Assembly (NCBI GenBank): GCA_018820745.1
Contig: JAHJNP010000412.1
Coordinates: 1 to 5,947, forward strand
Direction: 5' to 3'
Length of the DNA stretch: 5,947 nucleotides
DNA from: Gammaproteobacteria bacterium
GTDB taxonomy: Bacteria > Pseudomonadota > Gammaproteobacteria > Burkholderiales > Thiobacillaceae
Shown here: positions 1 to 4,719 of the stretch, one piece after another
How the letters are laid out: each line of letters begins with the position of its first letter
How positions within the stretch are numbered: position 1 is the stretch's first letter
The notes under the pieces: model-generated
Told to the model about the DNA's origin: nothing
The model's database searches: none
The model's input: the letters and a program-made list of their open reading frames with translations, nothing else
Translations under genes and position numbers: made by a program

Positions 1-427
1 CCTGCCAGTTCTCCACCCGCCCCAGCAGGGCCAGCGCCTCGTCCAGGGTGGCGGCGGTCTGGGTGGTATAGCCCGATTCGACGACATAGCGACGCAGCAG
101 CAGGTGGTAATAAATTCGCATCTTGCGAACCGGCTCGGCAATGTCTTCGTCAAACCACCAGTTGCGGGGCCGGGTCAGCTCCAGCTTCAGCAGGAAGTGC
201 AGGTTGATGCCGCGGGTCAGCGCGTCTTCCAGGGTGGGATTGAGCACGATATCGATGTCCGCATCCAGCGCATAGCCTTGCGGCGTGGCCTGGATGACGG
301 CCTGTTTGATCGCGCTGTTGTCGCTGGCCAGCGCACTGCCCACGACCAGCCAGCCGCCGAGCAACAGCGCGGCCAGCCAGCGGATCGCCTGGTCAAATCT
401 TGCGCAGCAGGGCGTAAAAAAAACCAT
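1..427 (-). CDS. DUF4390 domain secreted protein, 5' part (3' end outside window)
   Basis: Seen: read leftward, this frame is open from ATG at 427 to the window edge (142 codons). It begins with a typical signal peptide: an n-region containing CCARFDQAIR, a hydrophobic core WLAALLLGGWLVVG and a cleavage site after SALA (about residue 34). The mature part carries IVLNPTLEDALTRGINLHF, LELTRPRNWWFDEDIA, YHLLLRRY and TLDEALALLGRVENW, which match the DUF4390 family as I know it. Function is not established; the signal peptide implies export to the periplasm or envelope. ATGs at 430 and 439 are also in frame; 427 gives the shortest n-region and no start has a good ribosome binding site. The gene starts inside rsmB and overlaps its last 35 bases, so translation is probably coupled. 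In related betaproteobacteria this gene lies between rsmB and the ntrY/ntrX two-component genes, so those may lie just outside the window (inference). Family call fairly sure; start less so. Confidence 0.85.
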   Translation of the reverse strand, partial: MVFFTPCCARFDQAIRWLAALLLGGWLVVGSALASDNSAIKQAVIQATPQGYALDADIDIVLNPTLEDALTRGINLHFLLKLELTRPRNWWFDEDIAEPVRKMRIYYHLLLRRYVVESGYTTQTAATLDEALALLGRVENWQ

Positions 428-1649
428 CATGCTCGGCATCAGGCAGCAGCGACCCGTCGGACAAAGGTTCAGGAAGCGGACAGCGTTCGGCGTCACCCAT
501 GTGGCGCGCCATGAACGCACGCACTTGCCCGCCGTTTTCTTCATCGAAAAGGGAGCAGGTGGCGTAAAGCAATGTACCACCTGGGGCCAGCAGTCGCCAG
601 AGCGCCTCCAGCATAATGGCCTGTTGCGCGGCAAATTGAGGGATGTCGTCGGGGCGGCGCAGCCATTTGATGTCGGGGTTGCGGCGCACCACGCCGGAGG
701 CGCTGCACGGCACGTCGGCCAGGATGCGGTCGTACGGCTGGCCGTCCCACCAGGTCTCGGGTTGCGCGGCGTCGCCTTCGATCAGCGTGGCATCCAGCTG
801 CAGCCGGTTGAGGTTTTCCTCCACCCGCGCCAGCCGCGTCGCATCCGCGTCGACCGCCGTCAACATCACGTCAGCGCGTTCCAGGATATGGCCGGTCTTG
901 CCGCCAGGTGCGGCGCAGGCATCCAGTATCCGCTCGCCCGATTGCGCGTCCAGCAGGCGTGCCGCCCATTGCGCGCCGGCGTCCTGCACCGACACGTCGC
1001 CCGCATCGAAGCCGGGCAGGCTGTGCACCGGCACCGCGCGGTCGAGCGTGACCGCATCCGGGCCGGTCTGCCGCGCCGGCAGACCGGCTTCCGTCAGGCG
1101 CAGCAGATAGTCCGCCATGTCGCCGTGGCGGCAATTGATGCGCAGGGTGAACGGCGGGTGCTGCTGGCTGGCCTCGAGAATGCCTTGCCAATGATCCGGG
1201 TGCTCGGCTTGCAGTTTGGCGATCCACCAGTCGGGGTGCGACCAGCGCGCACGCGGCTGCTCATCCGCCAGCTTTTCCAGCTCGGCGCGGCGGCGCTGGA
1301 AATTGCGCAGCACCGCATTGGCCAGCCCGCGCCGCCAACCCTCGCCGGCCGCGGTGACGGCGTTGTGCACCACCGCATGCGCCGGCGCCCGGGTGTAGGC
1401 CAGCTGGTACAGCGCCACGCGCAGCAGCCAGCCGAGTTCGGGATCGGTCAGCGGGCGCTCCAGCAGTGCAGCCAGCCAGGCATCCAGACGCCCCAACTGG
1501 CGCAGGCTGCCATACACGATGTCCTGCAGGGCGCCGCGTTCGCCCGGCGTTTCCAGTCGCTGCAGGCGCCGCGGCAACACCTGATGCAGCGCCGCGCCGG
1601 CAAGCACTTCTTCGAGCGCGCCGGCGGCCAGTTTTTGCAGATTACGCAT
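393..1649 (-). CDS. rsmB: 16S rRNA (cytosine-967-C5)-methyltransferase RsmB
   Basis: SAM-dependent enzyme that methylates C967 of 16S rRNA on the free small-subunit RNA in the cytoplasm. The product is 418 residues, close to the E. coli protein (about 429). The N-terminal part (about 1-130) is the NusB-like RNA-binding domain (for example RGALQDIVYGSLRQLGRLDAWL). FTLRIN (167-172) begins the RNA-binding and linker region. The catalytic Rossmann domain shows the SAM-binding motif DACAAPGGKT (243-252), VDAD (266-269), EGDA (291-294), the motif IV Pro-Cys in DVPCSASGVVRRNPDIKW (C315) and the motif VI cysteine in YATCS (C365). In the RsmB/Fmu family these two cysteines act in product release and nucleophilic attack. 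The ATG at 1649 is the only start upstream of the conserved region before an in-frame TGA; its Shine-Dalgarno is poor. The gene lies 117 nt after fmt and overlaps the DUF4390 gene. A perfect hairpin lies within the codons for residues 188-196. Product call is secure. Confidence 0.97.
   Translation of the reverse strand: MRNLQKLAAGALEEVLAGAALHQVLPRRLQRLETPGERGALQDIVYGSLRQLGRLDAWLAALLERPLTDPELGWLLRVALYQLAYTRAPAHAVVHNAVTAAGEGWRRGLANAVLRNFQRRRAELEKLADEQPRARWSHPDWWIAKLQAEHPDHWQGILEASQQHPPFTLRINCRHGDMADYLLRLTEAGLPARQTGPDAVTLDRAVPVHSLPGFDAGDVSVQDAGAQWAARLLDAQSGERILDACAAPGGKTGHILERADVMLTAVDADATRLARVEENLNRLQLDATLIEGDAAQPETWWDGQPYDRILADVPCSASGVVRRNPDIKWLRRPDDIPQFAAQQAIMLEALWRLLAPGGTLLYATCSLFDEENGGQVRAFMARHMGDAERCPLPEPLSDGSLLPDAEHDGFFYALLRKI
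1062..1088. repeat. Perfect 12-bp-arm inverted repeat inside rsmB
   Basis: GCCGGTCTGCCG (1062-1073) and CGGCAGACCGGC (1077-1088) are exact reverse complements separated by CGC (1074-1076). In rsmB they encode residues 188-196 (AGLPARQTG), in the variable stretch before the catalytic domain. In mRNA this makes a very stable hairpin with a 3-base loop. There is no T-run after it on either strand, so a terminator is unlikely. Confidence 0.7.
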
Positions 1650-1712
1650 GGTGGGAGAGGCCCCGATTAGTCGGTTGATTCATGGGATTCCAGCCGCAGC
1701 GATGAGCGGCGG

Positions 1713-1721
1713 ATGATAGCA
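1713..1721 (-). promoter_or_regulatory. Possible extended -10 promoter for rsmB
   Basis: On the minus strand TGCTATCAT matches the extended -10 element (TGnTATAAT) at all but one base of the defined positions. No good -35 is seen 16-18 nt upstream, as is usual for extended -10 promoters. A start near 1706 would give a leader of about 57 nt before the rsmB ATG. The 117-nt fmt-rsmB gap makes a separate promoter reasonable. Consensus match only. Confidence 0.35.
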
Positions 1722-1725
1722 GGAC

Positions 1726-1752
1726 ACGCGCGCATCGACGCGCGTTGATGCG
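1726..1752. repeat. Overlapping GC-rich dyads downstream of fmt
   Basis: ACGCGCG (1726-1732) and CGCGCGT (1739-1745) can form a 7-bp stem with a 6-base loop. Alternatively CGCATC (1731-1736) and GATGCG (1747-1752) flank the self-complementary ACGCGCGT (1738-1745), making a 22-bp palindrome with one mismatched pair. The site is 15-40 bases past the fmt stop. There is no T-run on either strand, so it is not a classical intrinsic terminator; it may stabilise the fmt mRNA end or attenuate transcription into rsmB (inference). Confidence 0.4.
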
Positions 1753-1758
1753 GTGGCC

Positions 1759-1768
1759 AGACCGGTCT
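1759..1768. repeat. Perfect 10-bp palindrome at the fmt stop codon
   Basis: AGACCGGTCT is fully self-complementary; its last base is also the first base, read on the plus strand, of the fmt stop codon complement (TCA, 1768-1770). Possibly part of the structured fmt-rsmB junction, possibly chance. Confidence 0.25.
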
Positions 1769-2706
1769 CAAGCGTCGAAACGGGTTCCCGCCGGCAACGG
1801 CCGGCCGGCTAGAAACGCCGCGGCGCTCATCCGCTTGCCGCCCGCCGGCTGGATCTCCTGCAAGACCAGTGCGCCGCTGCCGCAGGCAACCACCAGCCGG
1901 TCCGCTTCGGCCTGCAGCACCTCGCCCGGCTCCGCACGCAGCGGATCGGCGTCCGGGCCGGCGGCAACTTGCGTCGACCAGACTTTCAGGGTTGCGCCAT
2001 CCAGCAGCGTCCACGCCCCGGGCGCCGGATTGTAGGCGCGCACCGCGCGCGCCAGTACGTCGGCGGGCTGGCGCCAGTCCAGCTTCGCCTCTTCCTTGGT
2101 CAGTTTGGCGGCATACGTAGCCTGCGTGTCGTCCTGTGCCTCAGGCACCAGGGCGGGGTAATTCGCCAGCGCCGCCACGATGGCTTTGGCGCCGGCGGCG
2201 GCGAGGGTGTCATGCAGGCTGGCGGCGGTGTCGGTTTCGCGGATCGCCACCACGGTTTTTGCCAGCACCGCGCCGGTATCGAGCCCGGCGTCCATCTGCA
2301 TAATGCTAATGCCGGTTTCCGTATCGCCCGCCAGGATTGCGCGCTGGATCGGCGCCGCGCCGCGCCAGCGCGGCAGCAGTGAGGCGTGGATGTTGAGGCA
2401 GCCGAAGCGCGGCAGGTCGAGCGCCGCCGGCGGCAGGATCAGGCCGTAGGCGGCGACCACCATGACATCGGCATCCGCCGCACGCAGCGCGGCTTGGGCC
2501 TCGGCCGCTTTCAGGCTGGCGGGCTGGTACACCGGCAAACCACGCGCCTGCGCCACCTGCTTGACCGCGCTGGGAGCGAGCTTCATGCCGCGCCCGGCGG
2601 GGCGGTCGGGCTGGGTCAGCACCAGGACGATGTCGTGCCCGGCCTCCGCCAGGGCGTCGAGGGCGGCGGCCGCGAACGGCGGCGTGCCGGCAAAGATAAT
2701 GCGCAC
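1768..2706 (-). CDS. fmt: Methionyl-tRNA formyltransferase
   Basis: Transfers a formyl group from 10-formyl-tetrahydrofolate to Met on initiator tRNA, in the cytoplasm, allowing bacterial translation initiation. The product is 312 residues (E. coli about 315). The N-terminal formyltransferase fold (about 1-200) starts MRIIFAGTP and has the flexible-loop motif DRPAGRGMKL (34-43). The catalytic triad is visible: N105 and H107 in NIHASLLPRWRGAAPIQRAI, and D143 in MDAGLDTG. The C-terminal tRNA-binding domain (about 205-312) contains KLTKEEAKLDW, VRAYNPAPGAW and LQEIQPAGGKRM, all typical of the family. The start is a GTG, 8 nt after the def stop, with no clear Shine-Dalgarno, so translation is probably coupled to def. 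Residue 10 is Pro where the family usually has Asp or Glu (GTP[DE]F). Product call is secure. Confidence 0.97.
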   Translation of the reverse strand: MRIIFAGTPPFAAAALDALAEAGHDIVLVLTQPDRPAGRGMKLAPSAVKQVAQARGLPVYQPASLKAAEAQAALRAADADVMVVAAYGLILPPAALDLPRFGCLNIHASLLPRWRGAAPIQRAILAGDTETGISIMQMDAGLDTGAVLAKTVVAIRETDTAASLHDTLAAAGAKAIVAALANYPALVPEAQDDTQATYAAKLTKEEAKLDWRQPADVLARAVRAYNPAPGAWTLLDGATLKVWSTQVAAGPDADPLRAEPGEVLQAEADRLVVACGSGALVLQEIQPAGGKRMSAAAFLAGRPLPAGTRFDA

Positions 2707-2714
2707 GGGCCGGT

Positions 2715-3248
2715 TCAGAGCGACGCGCGCACCGGCGCGGCGTCGGGCCGGTGCTCACGCGCCTGCTTGGCCAGTTTGGCCTTGATGCGGTTGCGCTTGA
2801 GGTTGGACAGATAGTCGACGAAGACCTTGCCCATCAAATGGTCCATTTCATGCTGGACGCACACCGCCAGCAGGCCTTCGGCCTCCAGTTCGAACGGCTT
2901 GCCATCGCGGTCAAGTGCACGCACGGTGACCCGCTCGGCGCGCGTCACCCGGTCGAAAACGCCGGGCACCGACAGGCAGCCTTCCTCGCTCTCTTCACGA
3001 CCCGACTGGGCGACGATCTCGGGGTTGATAAACACCCGTAGCGCATCGTGGGTTTCGGAGAGGTCGATGACGATGACGCGCTCGTGGACGTTGACCTGGG
3101 TCGCCGCCAGCCCGATGCCGGGAGCGGCGTACATGGTCTCGGCCATGTCGTCGACCAGTTTGCGTATGCGCGCATCGACCGCCGCAACCGGCTTGGCGAC
3201 GGTGTGCAGGCGGGCGTCGGGGTAATGCAGAATATCGAGTCTGGCCAT
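2715..3248 (-). CDS. def: Peptide deformylase
   Basis: Metal-dependent (usually Fe2+) hydrolase that removes the N-formyl group from nascent proteins at the ribosome exit; it partners the formyltransferase encoded next door. The product is 177 residues, within the usual 165-180. All three family motifs are present and intact: GIGLAATQ (44-51, motif GxGLAAxQ), EGCLSVPG (89-96, metal ligand C91) and HEMDH (133-137, metal ligands H133 and H137, catalytic E134). The C-terminal helix is rich in Lys and Arg ([19 protein letters not shown]), as expected for ribosome association. The ATG at 3248 gives the standard N-terminus [11 protein letters not shown]. Its upstream bases are AT-rich with no good Shine-Dalgarno. 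It is the first gene of the leftward operon and diverges from the tsaP-like gene. Product call is secure. Confidence 0.97.
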   Translation of the reverse strand: MARLDILHYPDARLHTVAKPVAAVDARIRKLVDDMAETMYAAPGIGLAATQVNVHERVIVIDLSETHDALRVFINPEIVAQSGREESEEGCLSVPGVFDRVTRAERVTVRALDRDGKPFELEAEGLLAVCVQHEMDHLMGKVFVDYLSNLKRNRIKAKLAKQAREHRPDAAPVRASL

Positions 3249-3385
3249 TATTGATTCGGCACGATGGCGTTAGAAAAGGATCGCAAGACGAATGTTTCTC
3301 AACAATAAAATTGGGGGCAAAAGTGCGCCGGGTCAATAAAAGCTTTACGAATGAAGGGGCTGGGTGCACACTTTGATGCGAAATC

Positions 3386-3399
3386 TGCATCCAGATGCA
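3386..3399. repeat. Inverted repeat TGCATC-CA-GATGCA
   Basis: Two 6-bp arms separated by 2 bases in the middle of the divergent intergenic region. A further copy of the GATGC half-site occurs at 3375-3379, giving three half-sites within 25 bases. This resembles a dimeric transcription-factor site, but the family is not recognisable and chance is possible. Confidence 0.3.
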
Positions 3400-3445
3400 C
3401 ATCACCCTAAATATATGGCGGCGGATAGCCGTAAGCTAAGCGCAC

Positions 3446-3473
3446 AGTATATTTTCAATGCAAAATTAGACAA
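3446..3473 (-). promoter_or_regulatory. Candidate sigma70 promoter for the def-fmt operon
   Basis: On the minus strand, TTGTCT (3473-3468, four of six consensus bases) is followed after 16 nt by TATACT (3451-3446, five of six consensus bases). The predicted transcript start near 3439 gives a leader of about 190 nt before the def ATG, which is rather long, so a closer promoter may also exist. The -35 lies inside the dyad at 3466-3480. Based on consensus matching by eye only. Confidence 0.4.
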
Positions 3474-3480
3474 GGTCTAA
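3466..3480. repeat. Perfect inverted repeat, operator-like
   Basis: TTAGAC-AAG-GTCTAA: two 6-bp arms, perfectly complementary, with a 3-base spacer. It covers the -35 of the minus-strand promoter candidate and ends 2 bases before the tsaP Shine-Dalgarno. Its position fits either a repressor site for the divergent promoters or a small hairpin in the tsaP leader. No regulator can be named from the sequence. Confidence 0.45.
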
Positions 3481-3482
3481 GT

Positions 3483-3488
3483 GGAGGG
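3483..3488 (+). promoter_or_regulatory. Shine-Dalgarno of tsaP, decides the start codon
   Basis: GGAGGG lies 7 nt before GTG 3496, ideal spacing, and the protein then begins MRQFIIS, a compact signal peptide. An in-frame GTG at 3481 would overlap this site and add five residues (MEGSP), so 3496 is preferred. The bases right after it, TTCCCCC, can pair with the Shine-Dalgarno itself. Confidence 0.75.
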
Positions 3489-3495
3489 TTCCCCC

Positions 3496-4689
3496 GTGCG
3501 TCAATTCATTATTTCTCTTGCCCTGTTGCTGGCGATGCCTGCGCTGGCCGACACCCTTAAGCTGCAGGACAACGCCCCTGACACCTATGTCGTGGTCAAG
3601 GGCGACACCCTGTGGGACATCTCCGGACGTTTCCTCAAGGACCCGTGGCGCTGGCCGCAGATCTGGAACCTGAACCGCGCGGAAATCAAGAATCCGCACT
3701 GGATCTACCCCGGCGACCTGATCGTGCTCGACCGCAGCGGCAAGGAGCCGCGGCTGTCGCTGGTCAGGGGCGGCACCAACGGGCTGCAGACGGTCAAGCT
3801 GTCGCCCGGCGTGCGCGCAACCGACATTGACGGCGACGCCATTCCGTCCATTCCGATCCGGGTGATCCATCCCTTCCTGTCCCAGCCGCGCGTGGTTCCT
3901 CAGGGGGCGTTCGATGACGCGCCGTTCATCCTCGGCAGCAACACCGAGCGCGTGGTGCTGGCAGCGGGCGACGACGCCTTCGCCACCGGCGGCAAGGACG
4001 GGGTGACGCGCTGGAATGTGCTGCGTCCCGGCAAGCCGTTGAAGGACCCGGAAACCGGCGAAGTGCTGGGCTACGAAGTCGAATACCTGGGCGATGCGCG
4101 CACCCTGGTGGCAGGCGCGCCGCAGAAAGTCCGCATCACCCAGTCGGCGCAGGAAATCCTGCCCCGCGACAAGCTGGTGGAGGCCGATGACAGCACCACC
4201 TTCGAATACATTCCGCACGCGCCCGAAGCTAAAATCAGCGGCCGCATCATCTCGGCTTACGGCGGCCTGTCTGACAGCGGCCGCTATCAGACCGTGGTGA
4301 TCAACCGCGGCAGCCGCGACGGCCTGGAGGCCGGCCATGTGCTGTCGGTGTTCCGCGAAGGCCAGGCGGTCACGCTCACCCGCGACGAAAAAGACCGCAT
4401 GACCTGGGTCAACGAAAAAACCGCGGGCGTTCCGGACGGTGGCGCCTGGCTTTACAACGACGTGCGTTGCCTGAAGGAAAACGGCAAGACGACCTATGAC
4501 CAGGCCGCCGATGTCAGCAGCGCCTTCCGCAGCACCTGCCTCGGCAACAGCAATGACCACGCCATCAAGCTGCCCGACACCCGTAGCGGCCTGGTGATGG
4601 TCTACCGTGTATACGACCGCGTGTCCTACGCGCTCATCATGCAGTCCGATGGGCCGGTCTACCTGCTCGACACGGTAAAAACCCCCTGA
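3496..4689 (+). CDS. tsaP: LysM-domain envelope protein, TsaP-like (type IV pilus secretin-associated)
   Basis: Seen: 397 residues. The signal peptide MRQFIISLALLLAMPALA has predicted cleavage after residue 18. A single LysM peptidoglycan-binding domain spans about 30-78 (YVVVKGDTLWDISGRFLKDP, NLNRAEIKNPHWIYPGDLIVL). A long C-terminal region follows, including YGGLSDSGRYQTVVINRGSR and GLEAGHVLSVF (about 255-286), like the FlgT-type C-terminal domain of TsaP, and ends SGLVMVYRVYDRVSYALIM. Known of the family: TsaP binds peptidoglycan through LysM and associates with the PilQ secretin in the periplasm; the Pseudomonas homologue also lies between def and dprA. The match in architecture and position supports the call; no pilus genes are in the window to confirm it. 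Two cysteines (C325 and C348) lie in a stretch that may be an insertion relative to homologues and could form a disulfide. The gene is divergent from def and 30 nt upstream of dprA, probably co-transcribed. LysM and secretion are certain; the TsaP role is likely. Confidence 0.85.
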   Translation: MRQFIISLALLLAMPALADTLKLQDNAPDTYVVVKGDTLWDISGRFLKDPWRWPQIWNLNRAEIKNPHWIYPGDLIVLDRSGKEPRLSLVRGGTNGLQTVKLSPGVRATDIDGDAIPSIPIRVIHPFLSQPRVVPQGAFDDAPFILGSNTERVVLAAGDDAFATGGKDGVTRWNVLRPGKPLKDPETGEVLGYEVEYLGDARTLVAGAPQKVRITQSAQEILPRDKLVEADDSTTFEYIPHAPEAKISGRIISAYGGLSDSGRYQTVVINRGSRDGLEAGHVLSVFREGQAVTLTRDEKDRMTWVNEKTAGVPDGGAWLYNDVRCLKENGKTTYDQAADVSSAFRSTCLGNSNDHAIKLPDTRSGLVMVYRVYDRVSYALIMQSDGPVYLLDTVKTP

Positions 4690-4719
4690 AGATGCCGACC
4701 CGTCAAAGACGCTTCGAGC

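Larger units (their letters stand above)
3249..3495. promoter_or_regulatory. Divergent intergenic region between def and tsaP
   Basis: About 230-250 bases without a gene, clearly richer in A and T than the flanks. It must serve the leftward def-fmt operon and the rightward tsaP-dprA-smg genes. Seen in it: a good minus-strand sigma70-like promoter (3446-3473); a second possible minus-strand -35 (TTGACC, complement of 3331-3336) with only a poor -10 near 3307-3312; a possible plus-strand -10 TATATT at 3448-3453 without a convincing -35; dyads at 3386-3399 and 3466-3480; and the ribosome binding site of tsaP. There is no credible ORF, terminator or RNA gene. That the region drives both arms is inferred from gene orientation. 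Confidence 0.6.

Noticed and set aside
890..898. GGCCGGTCT repeated at 890, 1061 and about 4652, considered as a DNA uptake sequence
   Set aside because: Three copies of a GC-rich 9-mer in coding DNA are not a convincing enrichment, and it does not match the known Neisseria-type uptake motif; genome-wide counts would be needed.
285..1670. 461-codon open frame on the plus strand opposite rsmB
   Set aside because: It is antisense to a complete RsmB with all catalytic motifs. The translation is low-complexity in Arg, Gln, Ala and Gly with no recognisable domain, typical of the mirror frame of a GC-rich gene.
2359..2374. Inverted repeat GCCGCGC/GCGCGGC in fmt
   Set aside because: It falls on the codons of the invariant LLPRWRGAAP motif, so protein constraint and GC-rich codons explain it.
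3308..3337. Heat-shock (sigma32-like) promoter before def: TTGACC, 13 nt, CCCCCAATTT on the minus strand
   Set aside because: The -35 lacks the full CTTGAAA consensus and the resemblance rests on a C-run; def is not a known heat-shock gene in a way that would support it.
3466..4560. 364-codon open frame on the minus strand opposite tsaP
   Set aside because: It is antisense to a gene with a clear signal peptide, LysM domain and ribosome binding site. The product shows no known motif, and its stop-free length follows from the codon bias of the sense strand.
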